Positions 36,839-51,931 of a stretch of DNA of 64,000 bases are shown here, piece by piece; within the stretch, counting starts at the first letter, position 1, and every line of letters starts with the position of its first letter. Location: the NCBI GenBank assembly GCA_964057225.1, contig OZ059899.1, forward strand, positions 1,612,001 through 1,676,000. Direction: 5' to 3'. The position numbers were made by a program, and so were the translations under genes. Under the pieces are notes generated by a model. It made no database searches, had not been told where the DNA came from, and saw only the letters and a list, made by a program, of their open reading frames with translations. Origin of the DNA: Auanema rhodensis (lineage: Eukaryota > Nematoda > Chromadorea > Rhabditida > Rhabditidae).

Positions 36839-38944
36839 ATATAAGTGTGAACTTATATCAGTTGATATCTCGGTGCATTTTTAAGCTAGCGCAAATCTGA
36901 TAACACAGATCGACGCAGCTTAAAAATCCGCATCGAATGCACTATACTACATTGAGAAAAACTTAATACAAAAATTAGTTATGATCGTTTGAAAAATGAT
37001 GCATTAGTGTATGTTGAGTTTCCATGTACACTCAACATTGCTTCCAAAAACATTTTGACAAAAATTTTTTCGAAAAATTTCAAAATAATTTAGCAAAAAG
37101 TAGATGTTTTTAGATTCCATTTTTCAAGGCAAAGACGATGGACAATGTTATTCAACGAAAAAAATAATTCTTCAGGGTGAAAATCGAGGATATAAGTGTG
37201 AACTTATATCAGTTGATATCTCGGTGCATTTTTAAGCTAGCGCAAATCTGATAACACAGATCGACGCAGCATAAAAATCCGCATCGAATGCACTATACTA
37301 CATTGAGAAAGGCTTAATACAAAAATTAGTTATGATCGTTTGAAAAATGATGCATTAGTGTATGTTGAGTTTCCATGTACACTCAACATTGCTTCCAAAA
37401 ACATTTTGACAAAAATTTTTTCGAAAAATTTCAAAATAATTTAGCAAAAAGTAGATGTTTTTAGATTCCATTTTTCAAGGCAAAGACGATGGACAATGTT
37501 ATTCAACGAAAAAAATAATTCTTCAGGGTTAAAATCGAGGATATAAGTGTGAACTTATATCAGTTGATATCTCGGTGCATTTTTAAGCTAGCGCAAATCT
37601 GATAACACAGATCGACGCAGCTTAAAAATCCGCATCGAATGCACTATACTACATTGAGAAAAACTTAATACAAAAATTAGTTATGATCGTTTGAAAAATG
37701 ATGCATTAGTGTATGTTGAGTTTCCATGTACACTCAACATTGCTTCCAAAAACATTTTGACAAAAATTTTTTCGAAAAATTTCAAAATAATTTAGCAAAA
37801 AGTAGATGTTTTTAGATTCCATTTTTCAAGGCAAAGACGATGGACAATGTTATTCAACGAAAAAAATAATTCTTCAGGGTGAAAATCGAGGATATAAGTG
37901 TGAACTTATATCAGTTGATATCTCGGTGCATTTTTAAGCTAGCGCAAATCTGATAACACAGATCGACGCAGCTTAAAAATCCGCATCGAATGCACTATAC
38001 TACATTGAGAAAAACTTAATACAAAAATTAGTTATGATCGTTTGAAAAATGATGCATTAGTGTATGTTGAGTTTCCATGTACACTCAACATTGCTTCCAA
38101 AAACATTTTGACAAAAATTTTTTCGAAAAATTTCAAAATAATTTAGCAAAAAGTAGATGTTTTTAGATTCCATTTTTCAAGGCAAATACGATGGACAATG
38201 TTAATCAACGAAAAAAATAATTCTTCAGGGTGAAAATCGAGGATATAAGTGTGAACTTATATCAGTTGATATCTCGGTGCATTTTTAAGCTAGCGCAAAT
38301 CTGATAACACAGATCGACGCAGCTTAAAAATCCGCATCGAATGCACTATACTACATTGAGAAAAACTTAATACAAAAATTAGTTATGATCGTTTGAAAAA
38401 TGATGCATTAGTGTATGTTGAGTTTCCATGTACACTCAACATTGCTTCCAAAAACATTTTGACAAAAATTTTTTCGAAAAATTTCAAAATAATTTAGCAA
38501 AAAGTAGATGTTTTTAGATTCCATTTTTCAAGGCAAAGACGATGGACAATGTTATTCAACGAAAAAAATAATTCTTCAGAGTGAAAATCGAGGATATAAG
38601 TGTGAACTTATATCAGTTGATATCTCGGTGCATTTTTAAGCTAGCGCAAATCTGATAACACAGATCGACGCAGCTTAAAAATCCGCATCGAATGCACTAT
38701 ACTACATTGAGAAACGCTTAATACAAAAATTAGTTATGATCGTTTGAAAAATGATGCATTAGTGTATGTTGAGTTTCCATGTACACTCAACATTGCTTCC
38801 AAAAACATTTTGACAAAAATTTTTTTGAAAAATTTCAGAATAATTTAGCAAAAAGTAGATGTTTTTAGATTCCATTTTTCAAGGCAAAGACGATAGACAA
38901 TGTTATTCAACAAGAAAATTAATTCTTCAGGGTGAAAATCGAGG
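36839..38944 (+). repeat. Second six-monomer HOR, copy 2 (monomers 106-111)
   Basis: This repeats 34733-36838 at a 2106-bp offset. It includes gggttaaaat at 37530, aaatacgat with gttaatc in monomer 109, cagagtg at 38580, and the tttgaaa monomer at 38594. Confidence 0.85.
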
Positions 38945-41900
38945 ATATAAGTGTGAACTTATATCAGTTGATATCTCGGTGCATTTTTAAGCTAGCGCAA
39001 ATCTGATAACACAGATCGACGCAGCTTGAAAATCCGCATCGAATGCACTATACTACATTGAGAAAGGCTTAATACAAAAATTAGTTATGATCGTTTGAAA
39101 AATGATGCATTAGTGTATGTTGAGTTTCCATGTACACTCAACATTGCTTCCAAAAACATTTTGACAAAAATTTTTTCCAAAAATTTCAAAATAATTTAGC
39201 AAAAAGTAGATGTTTTTAGATTCCATTTTACAAGGCAAAGACGATGGACAATGTTATTCAACGAAAAAAATAATTCTTCAGGGTGAAAATCGAGGATATA
39301 AGTGTGAACTTATATCAATTGATATCTCGGTGCATTTTTAAGCTAGCGCAAATCTGATAACACAGATCGACGCAGCTTAAAAATCCGCATCGAATGCACT
39401 ATACTACATTGAGAAAGGCTTAATACAAAAATTAGTTATGATCGTTTGAAAAATGATGCATTAGTGTATGTTGAGTTTCCATGTACACTCAACATTGCTT
39501 CCAAAAACATTTTGACAAAAATTTTTTCGAAAAATTTCAAAATAATTTAGCAAAAAGTAGATGTTTTTAGATTCCATTTTTCAAGGCAAATACGATGGAC
39601 AATGTTAATCAACGAAAAAAATAATTCTTCAGGGTGAAAATCGAGGATATAAGTGTGAACTTATATCAGTTGATATCTCGGTGCATTTTTAAGCTAGCGC
39701 AAATCTGATAACACAGATCGACGCAGCTTAAAAATCCGCATCGAATGCACTATACTACATTGAGAAAAACTTAATACAAAAATTAGTTATGATCGTTTGA
39801 AAAATGATGCATTAGTGTATGTTGAGTTTCCATGTACACTCAACATTGCTTCCAAAAACATTTTGACAAAAATTTTTTCGAAAAATTTCAAAATAATTTA
39901 GCAAAAAGTAGATGTTTTTAGATTCCATTTTTCAAGGCAAAGACGATGGACAATGTTATTCAACGAAAAAAATAATTCTTCAGAGTGAAAATCGAGGATA
40001 TAAGTGTGAACTTATATCAGTTGATATCTCGGTGCATTTTTAAGCTAGCGCAAATCTGATAACACAGATCGACGCAGCTTAAAAATCCGCATCGAATGCA
40101 CTATACTACATTGAGAAAGGCTTAATACAAAAATTAGTTATGATCGTTTGAAAAATGATGCATTAGTGTATGTTGAGTTTCCATGTACACTCAACATTGC
40201 TTCCAAAAACATTTTGACAAAAATTTTTTCGAAAAATTTCAAAATAATTTAGCAAAAAGTAGATGTTTTTAGATTCCATTTTTCAAGGCAAAGACGATGG
40301 ACAATGTTATTCAACGAAAAAAATAATTCTTCAGGGTGAAAATCGAGGATATAAGTGTGAACTTATATCAGTTGATATCTCGGTGCATTTTTAAGCTAGC
40401 GCAAATCTGATAACACAGATCGACGCAGCTTAAAAATCCGCATCGAATGCACTATACTACATTGAGAAAAACTTAATACAAAAATTAGTTATGATCGTTT
40501 GAAAAATGATGCATTAGTGTATGTTGAGTTTCCATGTACACTCAACATTGCTTCCAAAAACATTTTGACAAAAATTTTTTCGAAAAATTTCAAAATAATT
40601 TAGCAAAAAGTAGATGTTTTTAGATTCCATTTTTCAAGGCAAATACGATGGACAATGTTAATCAACGAAAAAAATAATTCTTCAGGGTGAAAATCGAGGA
40701 TATAAGTGTGAACTTATATCAGTTGATATCTCGGTGCATTTTTAAGCTAGCGCAAATCTGATAACACAGATCGACGCAGCTTAAAAATCCGCATCAAATG
40801 CACTATACTACATTGAGAAAAACTTAATACAAAAATTAGTTATGATCGTTTGAAAAATGATGCATTAGTGTATGTTGAGTTTCCATGTACACTCAACATT
40901 GCTTCCAAAAACATTTTGACAAAAATTTTTTCGAAAAATTTCAAAATAATTTAGCAAAAAGTAGATGTTTTTAGATTCCATTTTTCAAGGCAAAGACGAT
41001 GGACAATGTTATTCAACGAAAAAAATAATTCTTCAGAGTGAAAATCGAGGATATAAGTGTGAACTTATATCAGTTGATATCTCGGTGCATTTTTAAGCTA
41101 GCGCAAATCTGATAACACAGATCGACGCAGCTTAAAAATCCGCATCGAATGCACTATACTACATTGAGAAACGCTTAATACAAAAATTAGTTATGATCGT
41201 TCGAAAAATGATGCATTAGTGTATGTTGAGTTTCCATGTACACTCAACATTGCTTCCAAAAACATTTTGACAAAAATTTTTTTGAAAAATTTCAGAATAA
41301 TTTAGCAAAAAGTAGATGTTTTTAGATTCCATTTTTCAAGGCAAAGACGATAGACAATGTTATTCAACAAGAAAATTAATTCTTCAGGGTGAAAATCGAG
41401 GATATAAGTGTGAACTTATATCAGTTGATATCTCGGTGCATTTTTAAGCTAGCGCAAATCTGATAACACAGATCGACGCAGCTTGAAAATCCGCATCGAA
41501 TGCACTATACTACATTGAGAAAGGCTTAATACAAAAATTAGTTATGATCGTTTGAAAAATGATGCATCAGTGTATGTTGAGTTTCCATGTACACTCAACA
41601 TTGCTTCCAAAAACATTTTGACAAAAATTTTTTCCAAAAATTTCAAAATAATTTAGCAAAAAGTAGATGTTTTTAGATTCCATTTTACAAGGCAAAGACG
41701 ATGGACAATGTTATTCAACGAAAAAAATAATTCTTCAGGGTGAAAATCGAGGATATAAGTGTGAACTTATATCAATTGATATCTCGGTGCATTTTTAAGC
41801 TAGCGCAAATCTGATAACACAGATCGACGCAGCTTAAAAATCCGCATCGAATGCACTATACTACATTGAGAAAGGCTTAATACAAAAATTAGTTATGATC

Positions 41901-44900
41901 GTTTGAAAAATGATGCATTAGTGTATGTTGAGTTTCCATGTACACTCAACATTGCTTCCAAAAACATTTTGACAAAAATTTTTTCGAAAAATTTCAAAAT
42001 AATTTAGCAAAAAGTAGATGTTTTTAGATTCCATTTTTCAAGGCAAATACGATGGACAATGTTAATCAACGAAAAAAATAATTCTTCAGGGTGAAAATCG
42101 AGGATATAAGTGTGAACTTATATCAGTTGATATCTCGGTGCATTTTTAAGCTAGCGCAAATCTGATAACACAGATCGACGCAGCTTAAAAATCTGCATCG
42201 AATGCACTATACTACATTGAGAAAAACTTAATACAAAAATTAGTTATGATCGTTTGAAAAATGATGCATTAGTGTATGTTGAGTTTCCATGTACACTCAA
42301 CATTGCTTCCAAAAACATTTTGACAAAAATTTTTTCGAAAAATTTCAAAATAATTTAGCAAAAAGTAGATGTTTTTAGATTCCATTTTTCAAGGCAAAGA
42401 CGATGGACAATGTTATTCAACGAAAAAAATAATTCTTCAGAGTGAAAATCGAGGATATAAGTGTGAACTTATATCAGTTGATATCTCGGTGCATTTTTAA
42501 GCTAGCGCAAATCTGATAACACAGATCGACGCAGCTTAAAAATCCGCATCGAATGCACTATACTACATTGAGAAACGCTTAATACAAAAATTAGTTATGA
42601 TCGTTTGAAAAATGATGCATTAGTGTATGTTGAGTTTCCATGTACACTCAACATTGCTTCCAAAAACATTTTGACAAAAATTTTTTTGAAAAATTTCAGA
42701 ATAATTTAGCAAAAAGTAGATGTTTTTAGATTCCATTTTTCAAGGCAAAGACGATAGACAATGTTATTCAACAAGAAAATTAATTCTTCAGGGTGAAAAT
42801 CGAGGATATAAGTGTGAACTTATATCAGTTGATATCTCGGTGCATTTTTAAGCTAGCGCAAATCTGATAACACAGATCGACGCAGCTTGAAAATCCGCAT
42901 CGAATGCACTATACTACATTGAGAAAGGCTTAATACAAAAATTAGTTATGATCGTTTGAAAAATGATGCATTAGTGTATGTTGAGTTTCCATGTACACTC
43001 AACATTGCTTCCAAAAACATTTTGACAAAAATTTTTTCCAAAAATTTCAAAATAATTTAGCAAAAAGTAGATGTTTTTAGATTCCATTTTACAAGGCAAA
43101 GACGATGGACAATGTTATTCAACGAAAAAAATAATTCTTCAGGGTGAAAATCGAGGATATAAGTGTGAACTTATATCAATTGATATCTCGGTGCATTTTT
43201 AAGCTAGCGCAAATCTGATAACACAGATCGACGCAGCTTAAAAATCCGCATCGAATGCACTATACCACATTGAGAAAGGCTTAATACAAAAATTAGTTAT
43301 GATCGTTTGAAAAATGATGCATTAGTGTATGTTGAGTTTCCATGTACACTCAACATTGCTTCCAAAAACATTTTGACAAAAATTTTTTCGAAAAATTTCA
43401 AAATAATTTAGCAAAAAGTAGATGTTTTTAGATTCCATTTTTTAAGGCAAATACGATGGACAATGTTAATCAACGAAAAAAATAATTCTTCAGGGTGAAA
43501 ATCGAGGATATAAGTGTGAACTTATATCAGTTGATATCTCGGTGCATTTTTAAGCTAGCGCAAATCTGATAACACAGATCGACGCAGCTTAAAAATCCGC
43601 ATCGAATGCACTATACTACATTGAGAAAGGCTTAATACAAAAATTAGTTATGATCGTTTGAAAAATGATGCATTAGTGTATGTTGAGTTTCCATGTACAC
43701 TCAACATTGCTTCCAAAAACATTTTGACAAAAATTTTTTCGAAAAATTTCAAAATAATTTAGCAAAAAGTAGATGTTTTTAGATTCCATTTTTCAAGGCA
43801 AATACGATGGACAATGTTAATCAACGAAAAAAATAATTCTTCAGGGTGAAAATCGAGGATATAAGTGTGAACTTATATCAGTTGATATCTCGGTGCATTT
43901 TTAAGCTAGCGCAAATCTGATAACACAGATCGACGCAGCTTAAAAATCTGCATCGAATGCACTATACTACATTGAGAAAAACTTAATACAAAAATTAGTT
44001 ATGATCGTTTGAAAAATGATGCATTAGTGTATGTTGAGTTTCCATGTACACTCAACATTGCTTCCAAAAACATTTTGACAAAAATTTTTTCGAAAAATTT
44101 CAAAATAATTTAGCAAAAAGTAGATGTTTTTAGATTCCATTTTTCAAGGCAAAGACGATGGACAATGTTATTCAACGAAAAAAATAATTCTTCAGAGTGA
44201 AAATCGAGGATATAAGTGTGAACTTATATCAGTTGATATCTCGGTGCATTTTTAAGCTAGCGCAAATCTGATAACACAGATCGACGCAGCTTAAAAATCC
44301 GCATCGAATGCACTATACTACATTGAGAAACGCTTAATACAAAAATTAGTTATGATCGTTTGAAAAATGATGCATTAGTGTATGTTGAGTTTCCATGTAC
44401 ACTCAACATTGCTTCCAAAAACATTTTGACAAAAATTTTTTTGAAAAATTTCAGAATAATTTAGCAAAAAGTAGATGTTTTTAGATTCCATTTTTCAAGG
44501 CAAAGACGATAGACAATGTTATTCAACAAGAAAATTAATTCTTCAGGGTGAAAATCGAGGATATAAGTGTGAACTTATATCAGTTGATATCTCGGTGCAT
44601 TTTTAAGCTAGCGCAAATCTGATAACACAGATCGACGCAGCTTGAAAATCCGCATCGAATGCACTATACTACATTGAGAAAGGCTTAATACAAAAATTAG
44701 TTATGATCGTTTGAAAAATGATGCATTAGTGTATGTTGAGTTTCCATGTACACTCAACATTGCTTCCAAAAACATTTTGACAAAAATTTTTTCCAAAAAT
44801 TTCAAAATAATTTAGCAAAAAGTAGATGTTTTTAGATTCCATTTTACAAGGCAAAGACGATGGACAATGTTATTCAACGAAAAAAATAATTCTTCAGGGT

Positions 44901-45613
44901 GAAAATCGAGGATATAAGTGTGAACTTATATCAATTGATATCTCGGTGCATTTTTAAGCTAGCGCAAATCTGATAACACAGATCGACGCAGCTTAAAAAT
45001 CCGCATCGAATGCACTATACCACATTGAGAAAGGCTTAATACAAAAATTAGTTATGATCGTTTGAAAAATGATGCATTAGTGTATGTTGAGTTTCCATGT
45101 ACACTCAACATTGCTTCCAAAAACATTTTGACAAAAATTTTTTCGAAAAATTTCAAAATAATTTAGCAAAAAGTAGATGTTTTTAGATTCCATTTTTTAA
45201 GGCAAATACGATGGACAATGTTAATCAACGAAAAAAATAATTCTTCAGGGTGAAAATCGAGGATATAAGTGTGAACTTATATCAGTTGATATCTCGGTGC
45301 ATTTTTAAGCTAGCGCAAATCTGATAACACAGATCGACGCAGCTTAAAAATCCGCATCGAATGCACTATACTACATTGAGAAAAACTTAATACAAAAATT
45401 AGTTATGATCGTTTGAAAAATGATGCATTAGTGTATGTTGAGTTTCCATGTACACTCAACATTGCTTCCAAAAACATTTTGACAAAAATTTTTTCGAAAA
45501 ATTTCAAAATAATTTAGCAAAAAGTAGATGTTTTTAGATTCCATTTTTCAAGGCAAAGACGATGGACAATGTTATTCAACGAAAAAAATAATTCTTCAGA
45601 GTGAAAATCGAGG
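38945..45613 (+). repeat. Variable-length 4-5-monomer cycle (monomers 112-130)
   Basis: A recurring order is seen: tttgaaa with caacaagaaa; then cagcttgaaa with ttccaaa and ttacaagg; then atcaattg with aaatacgat and gttaatc; sometimes one further monomer; then cagagtg. The tttgaaa monomer opens cycles at 38594, 41051, 42455 and 44210, and again at 45614, giving cycle lengths of 7, 4, 5 and 4 monomers. Monomers 124 and 129 share tataccac, and 121 and 126 share aatctgcat. Such length variation is expected when unequal exchange acts in differing registers. Confidence 0.8.
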
Positions 45614-48600
45614 ATATAAGTGTGAACTTATATCAGTTGATATCTCGGTGCATTTTTAAGCTAGCGCAAATCTGATAACACAGATCGACGCAGCTTAAAA
45701 ATCCGCATCGAATGCACTATACTACATTGAGAAACGCTTAATACAAAAATTAGTTATGATCGTTCGAAAAATGATGCATTAGTGTATGTTGAGTTTCCAT
45801 GTACACTCAACATTGCTTCCAAAAACATTTTGACAAAAATTTTTTTGAAAAATTTCAGAATAATTTAGCAAAAAGTAGATGTTTTTAGATTCCATTTTTC
45901 AAGGCAAAGACGATAGACAATGTTATTCAACAAGAAAATTAATTCTTCAGGGTGAAAATCGAGGATATAAGTGTGAACTTATATCAGTTGATATCTCGGT
46001 GCATTTTTAAGCTAGCGCAAATCTGATAACACAGATCGACGCAGCTTAAAAATCCGCATCGAATGCACTATACTACATTGAGAAACGCTTAATACAAAAA
46101 TTAGTTATGATCGTTTGAAAAATGATGCATTAGTGTATGTTGAGTTTCCATGTACACTCAACATTGCTTCCAAAAACATTTTGACAAAAATTTTTTTGAA
46201 AAATTTCAGAATAATTTAGCAAAAAGTAGATGTTTTTAGATTCCATTTTTCAAGGCAAAGACGATAGACAATGTTATTCAACAAGAAAATTAATTCTTCA
46301 GGGTGAAAATCGAGGATATAAGTGTGAACTTATATCAGTTGATATCTCGGTGCATTTTTAAGCTAGCGCAAATCTGATAACACAGATCGACGCAGCTTGA
46401 AAATCCGCATCGAATGCACTATACTACATTGAGAAAGGCTTAATACAAAAATTAGTTATGATCGTTTGAAAAATGATGCATTAGTGTATGTTGAGTTTCC
46501 ATGTACACTCAACATTGCTTCCAAAAACATTTTGACAAAAATTTTTTCCAAAAATTTCAAAATAATTTAGCAAAAAGTAGATGTGTTTAGATTCCATTTT
46601 ACAAGGCAAAGACGATGGACAATGTTATTCAACGAAAAAAATAATTCTTCAGGGTGAAAATCGAGGATATAAGTGTGAACTTATATCAATTGATATCTCG
46701 GTGCATTTTTAAGCTAGCGCAAATCTGATAACACAGATCGACGCAGCTTAAAAATCCGCATCGAATGCACTATACTACATTGAGAAACGCTTAATACAAA
46801 AATTAGTTATGATCGTTTGAAAAATGATGCATTAGTGTATGTTGAGTTTCCATGTACACTCAACATTGCTACCAAAAACATTTTGACAAAAATTTTTTTG
46901 AAAAATTTCAGAATAATTTAGCAAAAAGTAGATGTTTTTAGATTCCATTTTTCAAGGCAAAGACGATGGACAATGTTATTCAACGAAAAAAATAATTCTT
47001 CAGGGTGAAAATCGAGGATATAAGTGTGAACTTATATCAGTTGATATCTCGGTGCATTTTTAAGCTAGCGCAAATCTGATAACACAGATCGACGCAGCTT
47101 AAAAATCCGCATCGAATGCACTATACTACATTGAGAAAAACTTAATACAAAAATTAGTTATGATCGTTTGAAAAATGATGCATTAGTGTATGTTGAGTTT
47201 CCATGTACACTCAACATTGCTTCCAAAAACATTTTGACAAAAATTTTTTCGAAAAATTTCGAAATAATTTAGCAAAAAGTAGATGTTTTTAGATTCCATT
47301 TTTCAAGGCAAAGACGATGGACAATGTTATTCAACGAAAAAAATAATTCTTCAGAGTGAAAATCGAGGATATAAGTGTGAACTTATATCAGTTGATATCT
47401 CGGTGCATTTTTAAGCTAGCGCAAATCTGATAACACAGATCGACGCAGCTTAAAAATCCGCATCGAATGCACTATACTACATTGAGAAACGCTTAATACA
47501 AAAATTAGTTATGATCGTTTGAAAAATGATGCATTAGTGTATGTTGAGTTTCCATGTACACTCAACATTGCTTCCAAAAACATTTTGACAAAAATTTTTT
47601 TGAAAAATTTCAGAATAATTTAGCAAAAAGTAGATGTTTTTAGATTCCATTTTTCAAGGCAAAGACGATAGACAATGTTATTCAACAAGAAAATTAATTC
47701 TTCAGGGTGAAAATCGAGGATATAAGTGTGAACTTATATCAGTTGATATCTCGGTGCATTTTTAAGCTAGCGCAAATCTGATAACACAGATCGACGCAGC
47801 TTGAAAATCCGCATCGAATGCACTATACTACATTGAGAAAGGCTTAATACAAAAATTAGTTATGATCGTTTGAAAAATGATGCATTAGTGTATGTTGAGT
47901 TTCCATGTACACTCAACATTGCTTCCAAAAACATTTTGACAAAAATTTTTTCCAAAAATTTCAAAATAATTTAGCAAAAAGTAGATGTTTTTAGATTCCA
48001 TTTTACAAGGCAAAGACGATGGACAATGTTATTCAACGAAAAAAATAATTCTTCAGGGTGAAAATCGAGGATATAAGTGTGAACTTATATCAATTGATAT
48101 CTCGGTGCATTTTTAAGCTAGCGCAAATCTGATAACACAGATCGACGCAGCTTAAAAATCCGCATCGAATGCACTATACTACATTGAGAAACGCTTAATA
48201 CAAAAATTAGTTATGATCGTTTGAAAAATGATGCATTAGTGTATGTTGAGTTTCCATGTACACTCAACATTGCTTCCAAAAACATTTTGACAAAAATTTT
48301 TTTGAAAAATTTCAGAATAATTTAGCAAAAAGTAGATGTTTTTAGATTCCATTTTTCAAGGCAAAGACGATAGACAATGTTATTCAACAAGAAAATTAAT
48401 TCTTCAGGGTGAAAATCGAGGATATAAGTGTGAACTTATATCAGTTGATATCTCGGTGCATTTTTAAGCTAGCGCAAATCTGATAACACAGATCGACGCA
48501 GCTTGAAAATCCGCATCGAATGCACTATACTACATTGAGAAAGGCTTAATACAAAAATTAGTTATGATCGTTTGAAAAATGATGCATTAGTGTATGTTGA

Positions 48601-48772
48601 GTTTCCATGTACACTCAACATTGCTTCCAAAAACATTTTGACAAAAATTTTTTCGAAAAATTTCAAAATAATTTAGCAAAAAGTAGATGTTTTTAGATTC
48701 CATTTTTCAAGGCAAAGACGATGGACAATGTTATTCAACGAAAAAAATAATTCTTCAGAGTGAAAATCGAGG
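45614..48772 (+). repeat. Nine-monomer HOR, copy 1 (monomers 131-139)
   Basis: Rare markers are cgttcgaaa at 45765, atgtgttt at 46581, ctacc at 46871 and tttcgaaata near 47260. Each recurs 3159 bp downstream. The match covers monomers 131-138 and the 5' part of 139. The 3' part of monomer 139 (ttcgaaa, cagagtg) differs from that of monomer 148. Confidence 0.85.
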
Positions 48773-51700
48773 ATATAAGTGTGAACTTATATCAGTTGAT
48801 ATCTCGGTGCATTTTTAAGCTAGCGCAAATCTGATAACACAGATCGACGCAGCTTAAAAATCCGCATCGAATGCACTATACTACATTGAGAAACGCTTAA
48901 TACAAAAATTAGTTATGATCGTTCGAAAAATGATGCATTAGTGTATGTTGAGTTTCCATGTACACTCAACATTGCTTCCAAAAACATTTTGACAAAAATT
49001 TTTTTGAAAAATTTCAGAATAATTTAGCAAAAAGTAGATGTTTTTAGATTCCATTTTTCAAGGCAAAGACGATAGACAATGTTATTCAACAAGAAAATTA
49101 ATTCTTCAGGGTGAAAATCGAGGATATAAGTGTGAACTTATATCAGTTGATATCTCGGTGCATTTTTAAGCTAGCGCAAATCTGATAACACAGATCGACG
49201 CAGCTTAAAAATCCGCATCGAATGCACTATACTACATTGAGAAACGCTTAATACAAAAATTAGTTATGATCGTTTGAAAAATGATGCATTAGTGTATGTT
49301 GAGTTTCCATGTACACTCAACATTGCTTCCAAAAACATTTTGACAAAAATTTTTTTGAAAAATTTCAGAATAATTTAGCAAAAAGTAGATGTTTTTAGAT
49401 TCCATTTTTCAAGGCAAAGACGATAGACAATGTTATTCAACAAGAAAATTAATTCTTCAGGGTGAAAATCGAGGATATAAGTGTGAACTTATATCAGTTG
49501 ATATCTCGGTGCATTTTTAAGCTAGCGCAAATCTGATAACACAGATCGACGCAGCTTGAAAATCCGCATCGAATGCACTATACTACATTGAGAAAGGCTT
49601 AATACAAAAATTAGTTATGATCGTTTGAAAAATGATGCATTAGTGTATGTTGAGTTTCCATGTACACTCAACATTGCTTCCAAAAACATTTTGACAAAAA
49701 TTTTTTCCAAAAATTTCAAAATAATTTAGCAAAAAGTAGATGTGTTTAGATTCCATTTTACAAGGCAAAGACGATGGACAATGTTATTCAACGAAAAAAA
49801 TAATTCTTCAGGGTGAAAATCGAGGATATAAGTGTGAACTTATATCAATTGATATCTCGGTGCATTTTTAAGCTAGCGCAAATCTGATAACACAGATCGA
49901 CGCAGCTTAAAAATCCGCATCGAATGCACTATACTACATTGAGAAACGCTTAATACAAAAATTAGTTATGATCGTTTGAAAAATGATGCATTAGTGTATG
50001 TTGAGTTTCCATGTACACTCAACATTGCTACCAAAAACATTTTGACAAAAATTTTTTTGAAAAATTTCAGAATAATTTAGCAAAAAGTAGATGTTTTTAG
50101 ATTCCATTTTTCAAGGCAAAGACGATGGACAATGTTATTCAACGAAAAAAATAATTCTTCAGGGTGAAAATCGAGGATATAAGTGTGAACTTATATCAGT
50201 TGATATCTCGGTGCATTTTTAAGCTAGCGCAAATCTGATAACACAGATCGACGCAGCTTAAAAATCCGCATCGAATGCACTATACTACATTGAGAAAAAC
50301 TTAATACAAAAATTAGTTATGATCGTTTGAAAAATGATGCATTAGTGTATGTTGAGTTTCCATGTACACTCAACATTGCTTCCAAAAACATTTTGACAAA
50401 AATTTTTTCGAAAAATTTCGAAATAATTTAGCAAAAAGTAGATGTTTTTAGATTCCATTTTTCAAGGCAAAGACGATGGACAATGTTATTCAACGAAAAA
50501 AATAATTCTTCAGAGTGAAAATCGAGGATATAAGTGTGAACTTATATCAGTTGATATCTCGGTGCATTTTTAAGCTAGCGCAAATCTGATAACACAGATC
50601 GACGCAGCTTAAAAATCCGCATCGAATGCACTATACTACATTGAGAAACGCTTAATACAAAAATTAGTTATGATCGTTTGAAAAATGATGCATTAGTGTA
50701 TGTTGAGTTTCCATGTACACTCAACATTGCTTCCAAAAACATTTTGACAAAAATTTTTTTGAAAAATTTCAGAATAATTTAGCAAAAAGTAGATGTTTTT
50801 AGATTCCATTTTTCAAGGCAAAGACGATAGACAATGTTATTCAACAAGAAAATTAATTCTTCAGGGTGAAAATCGAGGATATAAGTGTGAACTTATATCA
50901 GTTGATATCTCGGTGCATTTTTAAGCTAGCGCAAATCTGATAACACAGATCGACGCAGCTTGAAAATCCGCATCGAATGCACTATACTACATTGAGAAAG
51001 GCTTAATACAAAAATTAGTTATGATCGTTTGAAAAATGATGCATTAGTGTATGTTGAGTTTCCATGTACACTCAACATTGCTTCCAAAAACATTTTGACA
51101 AAAATTTTTTCCAAAAATTTCAAAATAATTTAGCAAAAAGTAGATGTTTTTAGATTCCATTTTACAAGGCAAAGACGATGGACAATGTTATTCAACGAAA
51201 AAAATAATTCTTCAGGGTGAAAATCGAGGATATAAGTGTGAACTTATATCAATTGATATCTCGGTGCATTTTTAAGCTAGCGCAAATCTGATAACACAGA
51301 TCGACGCAGCTTAAAAATCCGCATCGAATGCACTATACTACATTGAGAAACGCTTAATACAAAAATTAGTTATGATCGTTTGAAAAATGATGCATTAGTG
51401 TATGTTGAGTTTCCATGTACACTCAACATTGCTTCCAAAAACATTTTGACAAAAATTTTTTTGAAAAATTTCAGAATAATTTAGCAAAAAGTAGATGTTT
51501 TTAGATTCCATTTTTCAAGGCAAAGACGATAGACAATGTTATTCAACAAGAAAATTAATTCTTCAGGGTGAAAATCGAGGATATAAGTGTGAACTTATAT
51601 CAGTTGATATCTCGGTGCATTTTTAAGCTAGCGCAAATCTGATAACACAGATCGACGCAGCTTGAAAATCCGCATCGAATGCACTATACTACATTGAGAA

Positions 51701-51931
51701 AGGCTTAATACAAAAATTAGTTATGATCGTTTGAAAAATGATGCATTAGTGTATGTTGAGTTTCCATGTACACTCAACATTGCTTCCAAAAACATTTTGA
51801 CAAAAATTTTTTCCAAAAATTTCAAAATAATTTAGCAAAAAGTAGATGTTTTTAGATTCCATTTTACAAGGCAAAGACGATGGACAATGTTATTCAACGA
51901 AAAAAATAATTCTTCAGGGTGAAAATCGAGG
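48773..51931 (+). repeat. Nine-monomer HOR, copy 2 (monomers 140-148)
   Basis: This repeats 45614-48772 at a 3159-bp offset: cgttcgaaa at 48924, atgtgttt at 49740, ctacc at 50030 and tttcgaaata near 50419. Its last two monomers (from 51230) are also the start of the ten-monomer block, so the two duplications overlap. Confidence 0.85.
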
